NCBI RefSeq assembly: GCF_014206875.1
Contig: NZ_JACIJO010000005.1
Coordinates: 62,001-126,000 of the forward strand
DNA from: Algoriphagus iocasae
GTDB taxonomy: Bacteria; Bacteroidota; Bacteroidia; Cytophagales; Cyclobacteriaceae
DNA: 64,000 nt
Direction: 5' to 3'
The notes below the pieces were generated by a model, which saw nothing but the letters and a program-made list of their open reading frames with translations, had not been told where the DNA came from and did no database searches. A program made the position numbers and the translations under genes. How positions within the stretch are numbered: position 1 is the first letter of the stretch; every line of letters starts with the position of its first letter. Below, piece by piece: positions 7,538 to 16,120 of the stretch.

Positions 7538-8764
7538 ATGAGTAAACAAAACAAACTTTGGAGAAAACCAGCTCTTTTTGCTGGTTTAGCTTTAGGGGTT
7601 ATGACATTTGCTTGTCAGCCTCAAGAAGAGAGCCCGCTGTCTCCTGATGCAGTGGAATTCATCGGATATCAAAATGGTGATATCATCCCAGGACAATACA
7701 TTGTTACATTGCATTCAACTGGTTTAAATTTCCGGAAAGACATGTCTTATGTTGCGGTTCAGGCTGCAATGAGAAAAACAGGAAATGAATTGCTTGCTAA
7801 ATACAGAATCGCTGAAGAAAATCTAGGCTATGTATATGGAAGCACAATTGAAGGTTTCTCTGTGAATCTGACAGAAGATCAAGCAGAAATACTTGCCAAA
7901 GACCCATCTATCAAATCAGTTGAGTCAGATCGAGTGATCGCATTGGCCCCTCCTCCAGGAAAAGGTCCAGGAGGAGGAGGTGGTGGTGGTTCAGCTTCAC
8001 AACAAATACCATATGGAATCCTCAGAGTTGGCGGTGGTGATACTTATACAGGATCTAAAAAAGCCTACATCATAGATTCTGGAATTGATGCAAGCCATCC
8101 GGATTTAAACGTAAGTGTTTCAGCCGGCTTCAATGCTTTTAATTCAGGAAAAGATTCTGACTTATCCAAAGATGGAAACGGCCATGGCACGCATGTGGCA
8201 GGAACTATAGGAGCTATTGACAATGGTTTTGGAGTTATAGGAGTTGCTGCTGGGGCTACAGTTGTACCTGTTAAAGTTTTAAACTCAAGAGGTTCAGGAT
8301 CCTATTCAGGAGTAATTGCAGGAGTGAATTTTGTAGCAGGAAATGCAGGAAATGGTGATGTCGCAAATATGAGTTTAGGCGGACCTGTTTCTCAGGCTTT
8401 AGATGATGCAGTCATAGCTTTAGGTGCTAGCGGAGTGAAGGTTGCCCTTGCAGCAGGAAACGAATCAGATGACGCTGACAACCATTCTCCAGCTAGAGCT
8501 GATGGAACAAATATTTATACAGTATCAGCTGTTAATAGCAATGATGTTTATGCATCCTTCTCCAATTATGGAAACCCACCAATTGACTTTGCTGCACCAG
8601 GCGTAGGGGTTCTTTCTACTGTTCCAGGAGGGTACGCCTCTTATAGTGGTACGTCAATGGCATCGCCTCATGTTTGTGGACTCTTAATATGGGGAAATCC
8701 TAGAAATGGAGGAGCTGTCGTTGGTGATCCTGACGGAAACATCGATCAAGTTGCAATTAGATAA
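7538..8764 (+). CDS. Subtilisin-like (S8) serine protease lipoprotein
   Basis: The 408-residue precursor has a lipobox with Cys26 (MTFAC), a propeptide of the inhibitor I9 type at about 53-136, a Pro/Gly-rich linker (139-151) and the catalytic domain. The triad is Asp180 (YIIDSG), His216 (HGTHVAG) and Ser373 (SGTSMASPH), with oxyanion Asn308 (AAGN). The propeptide probably inhibits the enzyme until the linker is cut. Only 35 residues follow the catalytic serine, so no C-terminal accessory or sorting domain is present. It is probably tethered to the envelope and breaks down extracellular protein. Confidence 0.95.
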   Translation: MSKQNKLWRKPALFAGLALGVMTFACQPQEESPLSPDAVEFIGYQNGDIIPGQYIVTLHSTGLNFRKDMSYVAVQAAMRKTGNELLAKYRIAEENLGYVYGSTIEGFSVNLTEDQAEILAKDPSIKSVESDRVIALAPPPGKGPGGGGGGGSASQQIPYGILRVGGGDTYTGSKKAYIIDSGIDASHPDLNVSVSAGFNAFNSGKDSDLSKDGNGHGTHVAGTIGAIDNGFGVIGVAAGATVVPVKVLNSRGSGSYSGVIAGVNFVAGNAGNGDVANMSLGGPVSQALDDAVIALGASGVKVALAAGNESDDADNHSPARADGTNIYTVSAVNSNDVYASFSNYGNPPIDFAAPGVGVLSTVPGGYASYSGTSMASPHVCGLLIWGNPRNGGAVVGDPDGNIDQVAIR

Positions 8765-8784
8765 ATATTTTAAAGCTTTAACTA

Positions 8785-8813
8785 AGCGGTTCTATATGAA
8801 CCGCTATTTTTTT
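8785..8813 (+). terminator. Terminator after the subtilisin gene
   Basis: AGCGGTTC (8785-8792), 5-nt loop, GAACCGCT (8798-8805), then A and a run of T. Confidence 0.92.
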
Positions 8814-8895
8814 ACTCATTATCAAATTGTTAAGTTTTTATTTCAATAACAATTAAGTACAAGAGGTCAATAAATTTGTGAAAAAAGAAGATCTC

Positions 8896-9108
8896 ATGGA
8901 ACTAGCCGCAAGTTTACTTCTCATTTTGACAGTGTATTTTCTGGGGTGCTTGGCACTGATTCAAGAAGTGATAAAACCCTATAAAACCGTCCTTAGTCAA
9001 GGCCATCAATCGAAAAGCATCAGTACTAATTACTCAAAAATCCTTCTTATAAGTCTTACAATCTCGCTGGTTACGACTTCCTTAGCTTACTATCTTTTCT
9101 TTGTTTGA
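8896..9108 (+). CDS. Small two-helix membrane protein of unknown function
   Basis: The frame encodes two hydrophobic segments, ASLLLILTVYFLGCLALI and ILLISLTISLVTTSLAYYLF, with a short basic/polar loop between them. It could start at a GTG at 8878 (76 residues), but that GTG overlaps TAAATTTG (8871-8878), a match to the -7 promoter box, so the ATG at 8896 (70 residues) is preferred. The gene ends just before a bidirectional terminator. No family is recognised. Confidence 0.6.
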   Translation: MELAASLLLILTVYFLGCLALIQEVIKPYKTVLSQGHQSKSISTNYSKILLISLTISLVTTSLAYYLFFV

Positions 9109-9120
9109 TTCTAAGGCATA

Positions 9121-9157
9121 AAAAAAACCGGCTTTCACCGGTTTCTTATTTTTTTGT
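9121..9157. terminator. Bidirectional terminator
   Basis: AAACCGG (9125-9131), 6-nt loop, CCGGTTT (9138-9144), with A run on the left and T run on the right. It lies between convergent genes ending at 9108 and 9166 and can serve both. Confidence 0.88.
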
Positions 9158-9165
9158 AGAATTCC

Positions 9166-9870
9166 TTATTGAGCTTTTTTCAAGTTTTCCTTTGCTAACT
9201 CATAATTGGAATCCAATTGAATCGCTTCTTCGAAGGCTGTCTTTGCCTCAGGTTTTGATCCTTGATCCAAATAAATCATTCCTTTCAAGTTCAAAGCTGC
9301 TGCTTTCATGCTGATCTCTTGGGTTACTCCTTCTGTAGTATTAAACCCAATCTTCTCTTCAGCTTTCGCATTTTTAATCAGCATATTCGCTGAATTCATC
9401 GCCTCATCGTATCTCTTTAAAGAATACTGAATAAAGCCTGACTTATAAAGACTGAAATTGTCTCCTGTCAATAGATATAGACTCTCAAAGTGTGGTAAAG
9501 CTCGATCTAATGCTCCCACTTGTTCCAATGAATAAGCAGCAATTTCCAAAGCCCCAACACTTTTATCGTTGACAGATAAAATATCCATAGCCACTAAAGC
9601 TGCAGAAGTGTATTGATTGTTTTCAAAATATAAACCTGCAAGCAATTCAGGGTACCTCAAATCCTCAGGATTTCTCACCATTAGCTCATAGAGCTTTGTT
9701 TTTGCTACGATTGGATCAGCATACCTCAGACCTAATTGGTAGGCTGCCTGATCTTGAGAATTTAAAACCTTTCTTGTTTTTGGATCCAACCTTGGGATCG
9801 AATCTGTGGTTTGGGCAATAATAGGGCTGGCACAAATGACCAGGAGCAGCATGAATAATACGCGCTTCAT
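9166..9870 (-). CDS. Exported tetratricopeptide-repeat protein
   Basis: The 234-residue product has a signal peptide (MKRVLFMLLLVICASPIIAQ) and several helix-pair repeats of the TPR type, for example YPELLAGLYFENNQYTSAAL, DRALPHFESLYLLTGDNF and the last repeat LKGMIYLDQGSKPEAKTAFE. TPRs act as protein-binding scaffolds, here in the periplasm or at the envelope. It follows cca on the same strand with a 12-base gap, so both are probably read together. The partner is unknown. Confidence 0.85.
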   Translation of the reverse strand: MKRVLFMLLLVICASPIIAQTTDSIPRLDPKTRKVLNSQDQAAYQLGLRYADPIVAKTKLYELMVRNPEDLRYPELLAGLYFENNQYTSAALVAMDILSVNDKSVGALEIAAYSLEQVGALDRALPHFESLYLLTGDNFSLYKSGFIQYSLKRYDEAMNSANMLIKNAKAEEKIGFNTTEGVTQEISMKAAALNLKGMIYLDQGSKPEAKTAFEEAIQLDSNYELAKENLKKAQ

Positions 9871-9882
9871 TTTTCGATTAAT

Positions 9883-11331
9883 TTATTTTGATGATGATTT
9901 TGGTAGATCATTGACAGGAGACAACCCTTTAGTTCGGGCTATTTCAAACATCAACTCTCTGGCCTTTTCGGGCTTATTTTGAATTTTGCCCTCCAATATA
10001 GCTTCTTTAATTTCTTCTTTTATCTCTCCTACGATTTTTGATGGTGAAAGACCGAATGTTTCCATGATTTCCTCTCCTGATACAGGTGGTTGGAAATTTC
10101 TAACCTGGTCTTTTTCTTCTACTTCTAATAGTTTCTGTTCTACTTTATCAAAGTTTTCCAGATACCTCTTGACACGTTTATTGTTTTTTGAAGTGACATC
10201 TGCACGGCAAAGCTTCATTAACGAATCAATATCATCTCCTGCATCAAAAAGCAATCTTCTCAAAGCAGAATCAGTTACTTCGTCTTTTACCAGTGCAATG
10301 GGTCTCAGATGCAGTCTTACCAGTTTCTGAACAAACTTCATCCGCTCATCCATAGGTAGCTTTAGCCTTCTGAAAATCCCAGGGGTCATTTTTGCACCTT
10401 TGTCTTCATGCCCATGGAAAGTCCATCCCACTTTCGAATTAAACCTCTTGGTAGCAGGCTTTGCGATATCATGCAATACTGCAGCCCATCTCAACCAAAG
10501 ATCATCGCTCATTTGAGATACATTATCGACTACTTGGAGCGTATGATAGAAATTATCTTTATGAGATTTGTCATCTACAGAATCAACTCCTTGAAGATCT
10601 ACCATCTCAGGAAAAAACTCATGTAGCAACTTAGAAGCAAACAAGAGCTTAAACCCATAAGAGGGTTTTGGTACGGATAGAATTTTATTCAACTCATCAA
10701 TGATCCTTTCGCCGGAAATAATCTTTAACCGTTTCGCATTTTCAGAAAGCGCATAAAATGTATCTGCATCAATATCGAAATCCAATTGGGAAGCAAAACG
10801 AACCGCACGCATCATCCGAAGTGGATCATCCGAAAAAGTAACGTTTGGTTCTAGCGGAGTTCTAATGATCTTACGTTTGATGTCTTTCATCCCATCAAAA
10901 GGATCAAGAAGATCTCCATAATTTTCCTTATTTAAAGAAATTGCCATCGCATTGATGGTAAAATCTCTTCTTTCCAAATCCTCTTGCAATGAACCATCCT
11001 CAACAATTGGTTTTCGGGATTCTGATCGGTAAGATTCCTTTCTTGCTCCGACAAATTCCAATTCCCAATCATCTAATTTCAACATTGCCGTGCCAAAATT
11101 CTTAAACACAGACAATGGTACATGAAAATCAAATCCAGCTGCAACTTCCTTGGCCAGTTCTATCCCACTTCCAACGCAAGTAAAATCAATGTCTTTGGAT
11201 TTGACATCTCTTTTCAATATCAAATCTCTGACATACCCTCCTACCACGTAAGCCTCCAAATTCAGCTTTTCAGCTGCTTTGGCGACTCTTCCAAAAACTT
11301 CATTTTCGTCTAGATGTGATTTAAAATTCAT
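9883..11331 (-). CDS. cca: CCA tRNA nucleotidyltransferase with HD domain
   Basis: This enzyme adds or repairs the 3' CCA end of tRNAs, which matters here because the tRNA-Gln gene in this window does not encode CCA. The 482-residue protein has the nucleotidyltransferase signature GGYVRDLIL and metal-binding DIDF in the first 60 residues, the RRDFTINAMA motif, the RNA-binding head domain (DPLRMMRAVRFA), and an HD domain with WAAVLHDIAKP and GHEDKGA. Its ATG overlaps the stop of the upstream 156-residue gene by 4 bases. Neither CCA-adding nor poly(A) activity is proven by sequence, but CCA is far more likely in this phylum. Confidence 0.93.
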   Translation of the reverse strand: MNFKSHLDENEVFGRVAKAAEKLNLEAYVVGGYVRDLILKRDVKSKDIDFTCVGSGIELAKEVAAGFDFHVPLSVFKNFGTAMLKLDDWELEFVGARKESYRSESRKPIVEDGSLQEDLERRDFTINAMAISLNKENYGDLLDPFDGMKDIKRKIIRTPLEPNVTFSDDPLRMMRAVRFASQLDFDIDADTFYALSENAKRLKIISGERIIDELNKILSVPKPSYGFKLLFASKLLHEFFPEMVDLQGVDSVDDKSHKDNFYHTLQVVDNVSQMSDDLWLRWAAVLHDIAKPATKRFNSKVGWTFHGHEDKGAKMTPGIFRRLKLPMDERMKFVQKLVRLHLRPIALVKDEVTDSALRRLLFDAGDDIDSLMKLCRADVTSKNNKRVKRYLENFDKVEQKLLEVEEKDQVRNFQPPVSGEEIMETFGLSPSKIVGEIKEEIKEAILEGKIQNKPEKARELMFEIARTKGLSPVNDLPKSSSK

Positions 11332-11798
11332 CCTTTCAAGATTTTTACTTCACCTTCAGCACCCAGGTAAAGCTCTTTTGTGCTTGGGCTGAGCAGCGGA
11401 AAATAGACTTCTGTTTTATCCTCAGGCTTTGATTTGGAATCAAGCTTCACCAAGGTCGGCTGCGAAATTTGAAAAAGTAATTTATTCCAGTTAGGCTCCC
11501 TAATTAACGAAAACCGGATCAGGCCATTCTCCTGAGGTCCTGCCTGCAAAATCTGATTTGGCTCACTACTGTAAATGGTAGGCTTAGAGGCAAACTCGAC
11601 TATATCCAAAGAAACTTCCGAAAAAGGGACACACAAAGTTCTGATCTGAAATAGATCGAATAATAAGTATATCCAATCATTTCCGTCTTCAGGTTTCCAC
11701 GAAGAAGGAGACATCAATGTTAAGACATTTCCGTTGCCTTCCTGTAAAGTGAGAATTCCGTCTTTTTTAAACGATTTTAGAAACTGAGGATGATTCAA
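11328..11798 (-). CDS. Protein of unknown function upstream of cca
   Basis: The 156-residue product has no signal peptide, membrane helix or recognised motif. It is rich in alternating hydrophobic residues, consistent with a beta-rich soluble domain. Its ATGA overlap with cca indicates translational coupling, and the three-gene run 11798 to 9166 is probably one operon. No function is assigned. Confidence 0.7.
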   Translation of the reverse strand: MNHPQFLKSFKKDGILTLQEGNGNVLTLMSPSSWKPEDGNDWIYLLFDLFQIRTLCVPFSEVSLDIVEFASKPTIYSSEPNQILQAGPQENGLIRFSLIREPNWNKLLFQISQPTLVKLDSKSKPEDKTEVYFPLLSPSTKELYLGAEGEVKILKG

Positions 11799-11862
11799 GG
11801 TCTTTTTTTTGACACAAAAATAATCAGATTATTGAGAGCATCCCTTTCGATAGGTCACAAAC

Positions 11863-11890
11863 AAAAAAACCTCCTGGCTAGAGGAGGTTT
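11863..11890 (-). terminator. Terminator after the DUF6249-like gene
   Basis: On the minus strand an 8-bp perfect stem (11882-11889 with 11868-11875), loop of 6, followed by seven U. Confidence 0.88.
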
Positions 11891-11919
11891 TCGAAAGGCA
11901 ACAAATTGATTGAAAGATC

Positions 11920-12255
11920 TTAATTGGCAAGCTTTCTATTGACAAAAATACTCACCAATAATCCTAGGCCACCGAAGATAAATATGGAGGAAGTAAATGC
12001 TACTTCACTGGCCAAACCTGCTTGTTCAAGCATCGCTCCTACCAAAACACCACAGCCTATCCCAATCGCCAACAATGCGATGTTTAATATCACTTCTCCA
12101 AAACTGAATTTCTTACCCGTGTTAAATACCGTTGCATCCGCTCCTTTTTCGATCAATGCAAGTCTTTCTTTATTCCGACTGGTAAGGTACATATAGATAA
12201 TCCCGAAAAGCGTAGAGAAAATAATCAGGTTTACGAGTACTGTAGTAGAGTCCAT
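11920..12255 (-). CDS. DUF6249-type small membrane protein
   Basis: The 111-residue product has three hydrophobic segments: VNLIIFSTLFGIIYMYL at the N-terminus, LNIALLAIGIGCGVLVGAML in the middle and SSIFIFGGLGLLVSIFV near the end. Between the first two lies NKERLALIEKGAD, typical of DUF6249 proteins of Bacteroidota. The frame is open upstream to 12348, but the ATG at 12255 gives the family N-terminus. It is divergent from the ECF sigma gene at 12371 and could share its control region. Role unknown; in other genomes such proteins often sit beside sigma factors. Confidence 0.78.
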   Translation of the reverse strand: MDSTTVLVNLIIFSTLFGIIYMYLTSRNKERLALIEKGADATVFNTGKKFSFGEVILNIALLAIGIGCGVLVGAMLEQAGLASEVAFTSSIFIFGGLGLLVSIFVNRKLAN

Positions 12256-12370
12256 AATTTCTATTGTTTGAGGTTTTTCTTCTTTGATGCAAAAGCCAAT
12301 ACAAAAGGTTACAAAAATTGTAGAAAAATATTTTGTAACTTCTTTCAAAGGAAATGCATCAAAGGGTAGA

Positions 12371-12946
12371 ATGCAGTTTAAAGAAGACCACCACTATATT
12401 GAAAAAACCTTAGCGGGTGATATGCATGCGTTTGGACAATTGATCCAAAAGCATGAAAAATATGCATTTACCCTAAGTTACCGCATTCTGAAAAATCAGG
12501 AAGAAGCTGAAGAGGCAACGCAAGATGCTTTTATGAAAGTTTATGCAGCTTTGGCAACTTTTGAAGGAAAATCAAAGTTTACAACATGGCTGTTTAAGAT
12601 AATTTATAATGAATCACTGGGTAGGCTTAGGAAAAGCAAAGCAGAGCTTATAGATATCCTTGACATGAATGAATCCCATGTGATGGCCTCAGACTTTGTA
12701 AATGGTCTTGAAATGATCCATCTTGAAGAAAGAAAATTGTTGATAAAGAAAGCAATGGATCAGTTAAAGCCAACAGAATCAGCAGTTTTAACTTTATTCT
12801 ATCTTGAAGAACAAAGCATCAAGGAAATAGAACAAATTACAGAGCTTACTGAGTCTCATATTAAAATACTTTTGCATAGAGGAAGAAAAAATATGCTTTC
12901 TAGCTTACAAAAGATTTCAAAGAAAGAATTAACAAACTTGATATGA
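12371..12946 (+). CDS. ECF-type RNA polymerase sigma factor
   Basis: The 191-residue protein has the two ECF domains. Region 2 spans about 20-85, with YRILKNQEEAEEATQDAFMK and FTTWLFKIIYNES. Region 4 spans about 130-185, with the helix-turn-helix LKPTESAVLTLFYLEEQSIK and ESHIKILLHRGRK. ECF sigmas direct RNA polymerase to a small regulon in response to envelope signals. The long open frame begins at 12284, but the ATG at 12371 gives the usual N-terminus. Its end overlaps the next gene by 4 bases; that membrane protein is the likely regulator of this sigma. Confidence 0.92.
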   Translation: MQFKEDHHYIEKTLAGDMHAFGQLIQKHEKYAFTLSYRILKNQEEAEEATQDAFMKVYAALATFEGKSKFTTWLFKIIYNESLGRLRKSKAELIDILDMNESHVMASDFVNGLEMIHLEERKLLIKKAMDQLKPTESAVLTLFYLEEQSIKEIEQITELTESHIKILLHRGRKNMLSSLQKISKKELTNLI

Positions 12947-13350
12947 AAAATCAACTTGAGCATGAAGATTTGCTTATGAGAAAATTATTCTCAGAAGTAG
13001 GAAGTGAAAGTCCTGCAAATGACTTTCATTTAAAGATACTTTCAAAGATCGAAGCAAATAAGAGAATCGCTTATCAACCGATCTTATCACCTTTAGTAAT
13101 AAAAGCAATCTTGGCAGGCATACTAACAATAGCTGTCCTAACATTAATATTAATTCCAGAAAACGAAAATTCCTTATCGCTTTTCGATCAAATCGGCAAC
13201 AGCACATTAACTAAATTAGATTTCCAACTACCTAAAATAAAATTACCTGTCATCCACTTAGGCCCAATTTTTAATTTGGCCTTATTGGCATTTAGTTTAT
13301 TGATGATCCCATGGATAATCTATCAGTCAAAAAGATTGAAAGTTTCATAA
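12943..13350 (+). CDS. Two-helix membrane protein, candidate anti-sigma factor
   Basis: The 135-residue product has a soluble N-terminal part of about 45 residues (HEDLLMRKLFSEVG...), a membrane segment around 50-68 (LVIKAILAGILTIAVLTLI), a loop, and a second membrane segment near the C-terminus (LALLAFSLLMIPWIIY). Overlap with the ECF sigma gene (ATGA) and the topology suggest it holds the sigma at the membrane. It lacks the HxxxCxxC zinc motif of classic anti-sigma domains, so this is inferred from context. Confidence 0.65.
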   Translation: MKNQLEHEDLLMRKLFSEVGSESPANDFHLKILSKIEANKRIAYQPILSPLVIKAILAGILTIAVLTLILIPENENSLSLFDQIGNSTLTKLDFQLPKIKLPVIHLGPIFNLALLAFSLLMIPWIIYQSKRLKVS

Positions 13351-13356
13351 AAAGAA

Positions 13357-13384
13357 AAGGCAGCCGATAAGCTGCCTTTTTTTT
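13357..13384 (+). terminator. Terminator after the sigma operon
   Basis: AAGGCAGC (13357-13364), 6-nt loop, GCTGCCTT (13371-13378), then T run. Confidence 0.93.
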
Positions 13385-13403
13385 ATGATTGAATTATTAA
13401 GGT

Positions 13404-13811
13404 TTAACCTCGAAGCCAATTGATGAAAGTCTGGTAACCTACGCCAATCTCTCTTGCAAAAGCAGCTTTGGTCTTTTTACCAGTGGCTTCAACTTTAGCC
13501 CATTCTTCTACAATTTTACTTTTTTCTGAATCAGAAAAGCTTCTTCTTTTTCCAGACTTTCCCTTGCTTGATCCAGAGCCACTGATCATTGAAATCAATT
13601 CATTAAGATCATTAACAAATTTACTATCCGTTAGGTGAAGACCTGCAGCTTCCAGTTTTTTAATAACCTCATCTTTCGGATTAACCGGAGTCACAGGAAT
13701 ACCTTTTGCAGCAGCTTCATGTAAATCAATTTTGCTTCCATCTGCTGTCACATATACAAACCCATCACTTTTCTTTAAGTCATTGATGGATTCTTTAATT
13801 AATTCTTTCAT
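13404..13811 (-). CDS. Small protein with C-terminal helix-turn-helix resembling transposase/OrfA DNA-binding domains
   Basis: The 135-residue product has an N-terminal alpha/beta part (MKELIKESINDLKKSDGFVY...), a Ser/Gly/Lys-rich linker near 78-92, and a C-terminal helix-turn-helix (FSDSEKSKIVEEWAKVEATG through FAREIGVGYQTFINWLRG). The HTH resembles those of IS3/IS630 OrfA proteins, but no catalytic transposase gene is nearby. It may be a DNA-binding regulator or a domesticated transposase fragment. A 645-base gene-free stretch lies upstream. Confidence 0.7.
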   Translation of the reverse strand: MKELIKESINDLKKSDGFVYVTADGSKIDLHEAAAKGIPVTPVNPKDEVIKKLEAAGLHLTDSKFVNDLNELISMISGSGSSKGKSGKRRSFSDSEKSKIVEEWAKVEATGKKTKAAFAREIGVGYQTFINWLRG

Positions 13812-14456
13812 AATTAGAATAGTTTATTTGTTTTTATAAAAAGCACTTGCAATATATATAATTCAATAAATACTAAAAACTGTATGTTAATATTTTAGAC
13901 ATTTATTATTTATTGATAAATACTATAACTAGGTTAAATCACAGATTAGTTAATTATAATCCAATTGAAGTAGATTCTTTAATCTCTCTGTAGTATGTGC
14001 ATCAACAAGCATACGTGAAAAATGTATTAAGGTTAACTTTAAATAATTAATAATTTCGAAGCAATCATTTAGAGAGGTCAATCTATAAAAGACAAAAATG
14101 CAAATTGGAATTTAATAGAAAGAGAAATACAAATTTATGTTTTGCTTTGAACTCCCTGCATCAATTTTCTTAATCAAATTGAGAACAACTTTTCAAGTAC
14201 AATTTTGGATTGATCAAAACAATTTTTAAACGGGTTAACCAGAGAATTATTGACTTTTAAATTGAACTGTTGACTAAAAATCACTGCGCATTTTCTTATT
14301 ATTTAATTAACTGAGTCCAAGGAATACTGGAGGCCAAAAAATGGATAATTAGCAAAAATGAGAAAAATCAAACGGATAAAAGCCCCTTAATCGGGAAATT
14401 TCCGTAATTTTGAGCCCCATAAGAATTCATCCAAAAATCATCCTGCCTCCATTCTT
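13812..14456. other. 645-base gene-free interval
   Basis: Strongly AT-rich DNA between divergent genes. A -7-like box TAATTTTG lies at 14405-14412, suitable for pyrG, but without a convincing -33 partner. I see no long repeat, tRNA or coherent reading frame, and no cluster of DnaA boxes. Confidence 0.6.
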
Positions 14457-16076
14457 ATGGGATCAACAACAAAATACATATTTATCACAGGAGGGGTTAC
14501 CTCCTCTCTCGGAAAAGGCATCATTGCTGCCTCATTGGGCAAATTGCTTCAGTCCAGAGGATTTAAAGTAACCATCCAGAAATTCGACCCCTACCTTAAC
14601 ATCGACCCAGGGACACTTAATCCTTACGAGCACGGGGAATGTTATGTGACTGATGATGGTGCAGAAACCGATTTGGACTTAGGTCATTACGAGAGATTTC
14701 TAAACATCACCACTTCCCAAAACAATAATGTGACGACAGGAAGGATTTACAATAATGTCATCACTAAAGAGAGAAAAGGTGAATTCTTAGGAAAGACTGT
14801 TCAGGTCATTCCACACATTACTGACGAAATCAAATCCAATTTCTACAAACTGGGTGAAGATGGAAAATATGATGTAGTCATCACTGAAATAGGCGGCTGT
14901 GTAGGCGACATCGAATCACTTCCTTTTATTGAAGCAGTAAGACAAGCAAAATGGGATCTTGGCCAGAATAACTTTCTGGTAATCCATTTAACGCTGATAC
15001 CTTATCTAAAAGCTGCTAAAGAATTAAAAACAAAACCAACGCAACACTCTGTTAAGCAATTACTTGAAGCCGGTATCCAACCAGATATCCTTGTTTGTAG
15101 AACAGAGCATCACCTTCCTAATGACGTAAAGAAGAAGTTGGCTTTATTCTGTAACGTTCAGCTTAATTCTGTCATCGAAGCAATGGATGCGGACTCCATT
15201 TACGACGTACCTCTTTTGATGAAGAAAGAGAAGTTGGATGAGCGCGTGATGACTAAGTTGAAACTTACTTCCAAAGAAAATACTGATCTTGAAAACTGGA
15301 AAGACTTCTTAGGAAAGCTAAAGAACCCAACCCAGGAAGTGACCATCGGATTGATTGGAAAATATGTTTCCCTTCCGGATTCCTATAAATCCATTATTGA
15401 ATCATTTACTCATGCGGGTGCTTCAATAGAGTGTAAAGTAAACTTGAAGTTGATGTCTTCTGAAGAAATCAATTCAGGAAATTATGAAGAAAAGCTGGAG
15501 GAATTAGATGGTATTTTGGTTGCGCCGGGCTTTGGAGAAAGAGGTTTTGAAGGCAAAATCGAAACCGTAAGATATGCTCGAGAAAACAAGATACCTTTCT
15601 TCGGTATCTGTCTAGGTATGCAGGTAGCAGTCATTGAATTTGCTCGAAATGTTTTAAATCATCCAAAAGCAAACAGTACGGAAATGGATCCTAATACTCC
15701 AAATCCTGTTATCGCTTTGATGGAAGAGCAAAAACAAATTGATCAGATGGGAGGTACTATGCGATTAGGCTCTTATGCTTGTGACCTGAAAAAAGGAAGT
15801 AAATCCTTTGGTGCTTATGGCAAAGTCAAAATTCAGGAAAGACATCGTCATCGCTATGAATTCAACAATGAATACCTTTCTGAAATCGAAGCAAACGGTA
15901 TGATTGCCACTGGAAAAAATCCAGACACTGGCTTAGTGGAAATTGTAGAAATCAAAAACCATCCATGGTTTGTTGGCGTACAATTCCATCCAGAATACAA
16001 AAGTACTGTACTGAATCCTCAGCCGCTATTTGTGAAATTCATCCAGGCGGCAATCGACAATAAGAAAATAAAATAA
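14457..16076 (+). CDS. pyrG: CTP synthase
   Basis: PyrG makes CTP from UTP, glutamine and ATP. The 539-residue protein has the synthase domain first ([19 protein letters not shown]-loop near 5-22, [30 protein letters not shown]) and a C-terminal glutamine amidotransferase with nucleophile Cys in FGICLGMQ and the His-Glu pair in FHPEYKS. Length and motifs are standard. yidC follows 44 bases later on the same strand, an order seen in other Bacteroidota. Confidence 0.98.
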   Translation: MGSTTKYIFITGGVTSSLGKGIIAASLGKLLQSRGFKVTIQKFDPYLNIDPGTLNPYEHGECYVTDDGAETDLDLGHYERFLNITTSQNNNVTTGRIYNNVITKERKGEFLGKTVQVIPHITDEIKSNFYKLGEDGKYDVVITEIGGCVGDIESLPFIEAVRQAKWDLGQNNFLVIHLTLIPYLKAAKELKTKPTQHSVKQLLEAGIQPDILVCRTEHHLPNDVKKKLALFCNVQLNSVIEAMDADSIYDVPLLMKKEKLDERVMTKLKLTSKENTDLENWKDFLGKLKNPTQEVTIGLIGKYVSLPDSYKSIIESFTHAGASIECKVNLKLMSSEEINSGNYEEKLEELDGILVAPGFGERGFEGKIETVRYARENKIPFFGICLGMQVAVIEFARNVLNHPKANSTEMDPNTPNPVIALMEEQKQIDQMGGTMRLGSYACDLKKGSKSFGAYGKVKIQERHRHRYEFNNEYLSEIEANGMIATGKNPDTGLVEIVEIKNHPWFVGVQFHPEYKSTVLNPQPLFVKFIQAAIDNKKIK

Positions 16077-16120
16077 CATCATTTATTTCTGGGATGTAAT
16101 CCCACTTCTATCCTTTAATT

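Noticed and set aside
7950-8000. GGA/GGT repeat tract
   Set aside because: It encodes the glycine-rich linker between propeptide and catalytic domain of the subtilisin and is not an independent repeat element.
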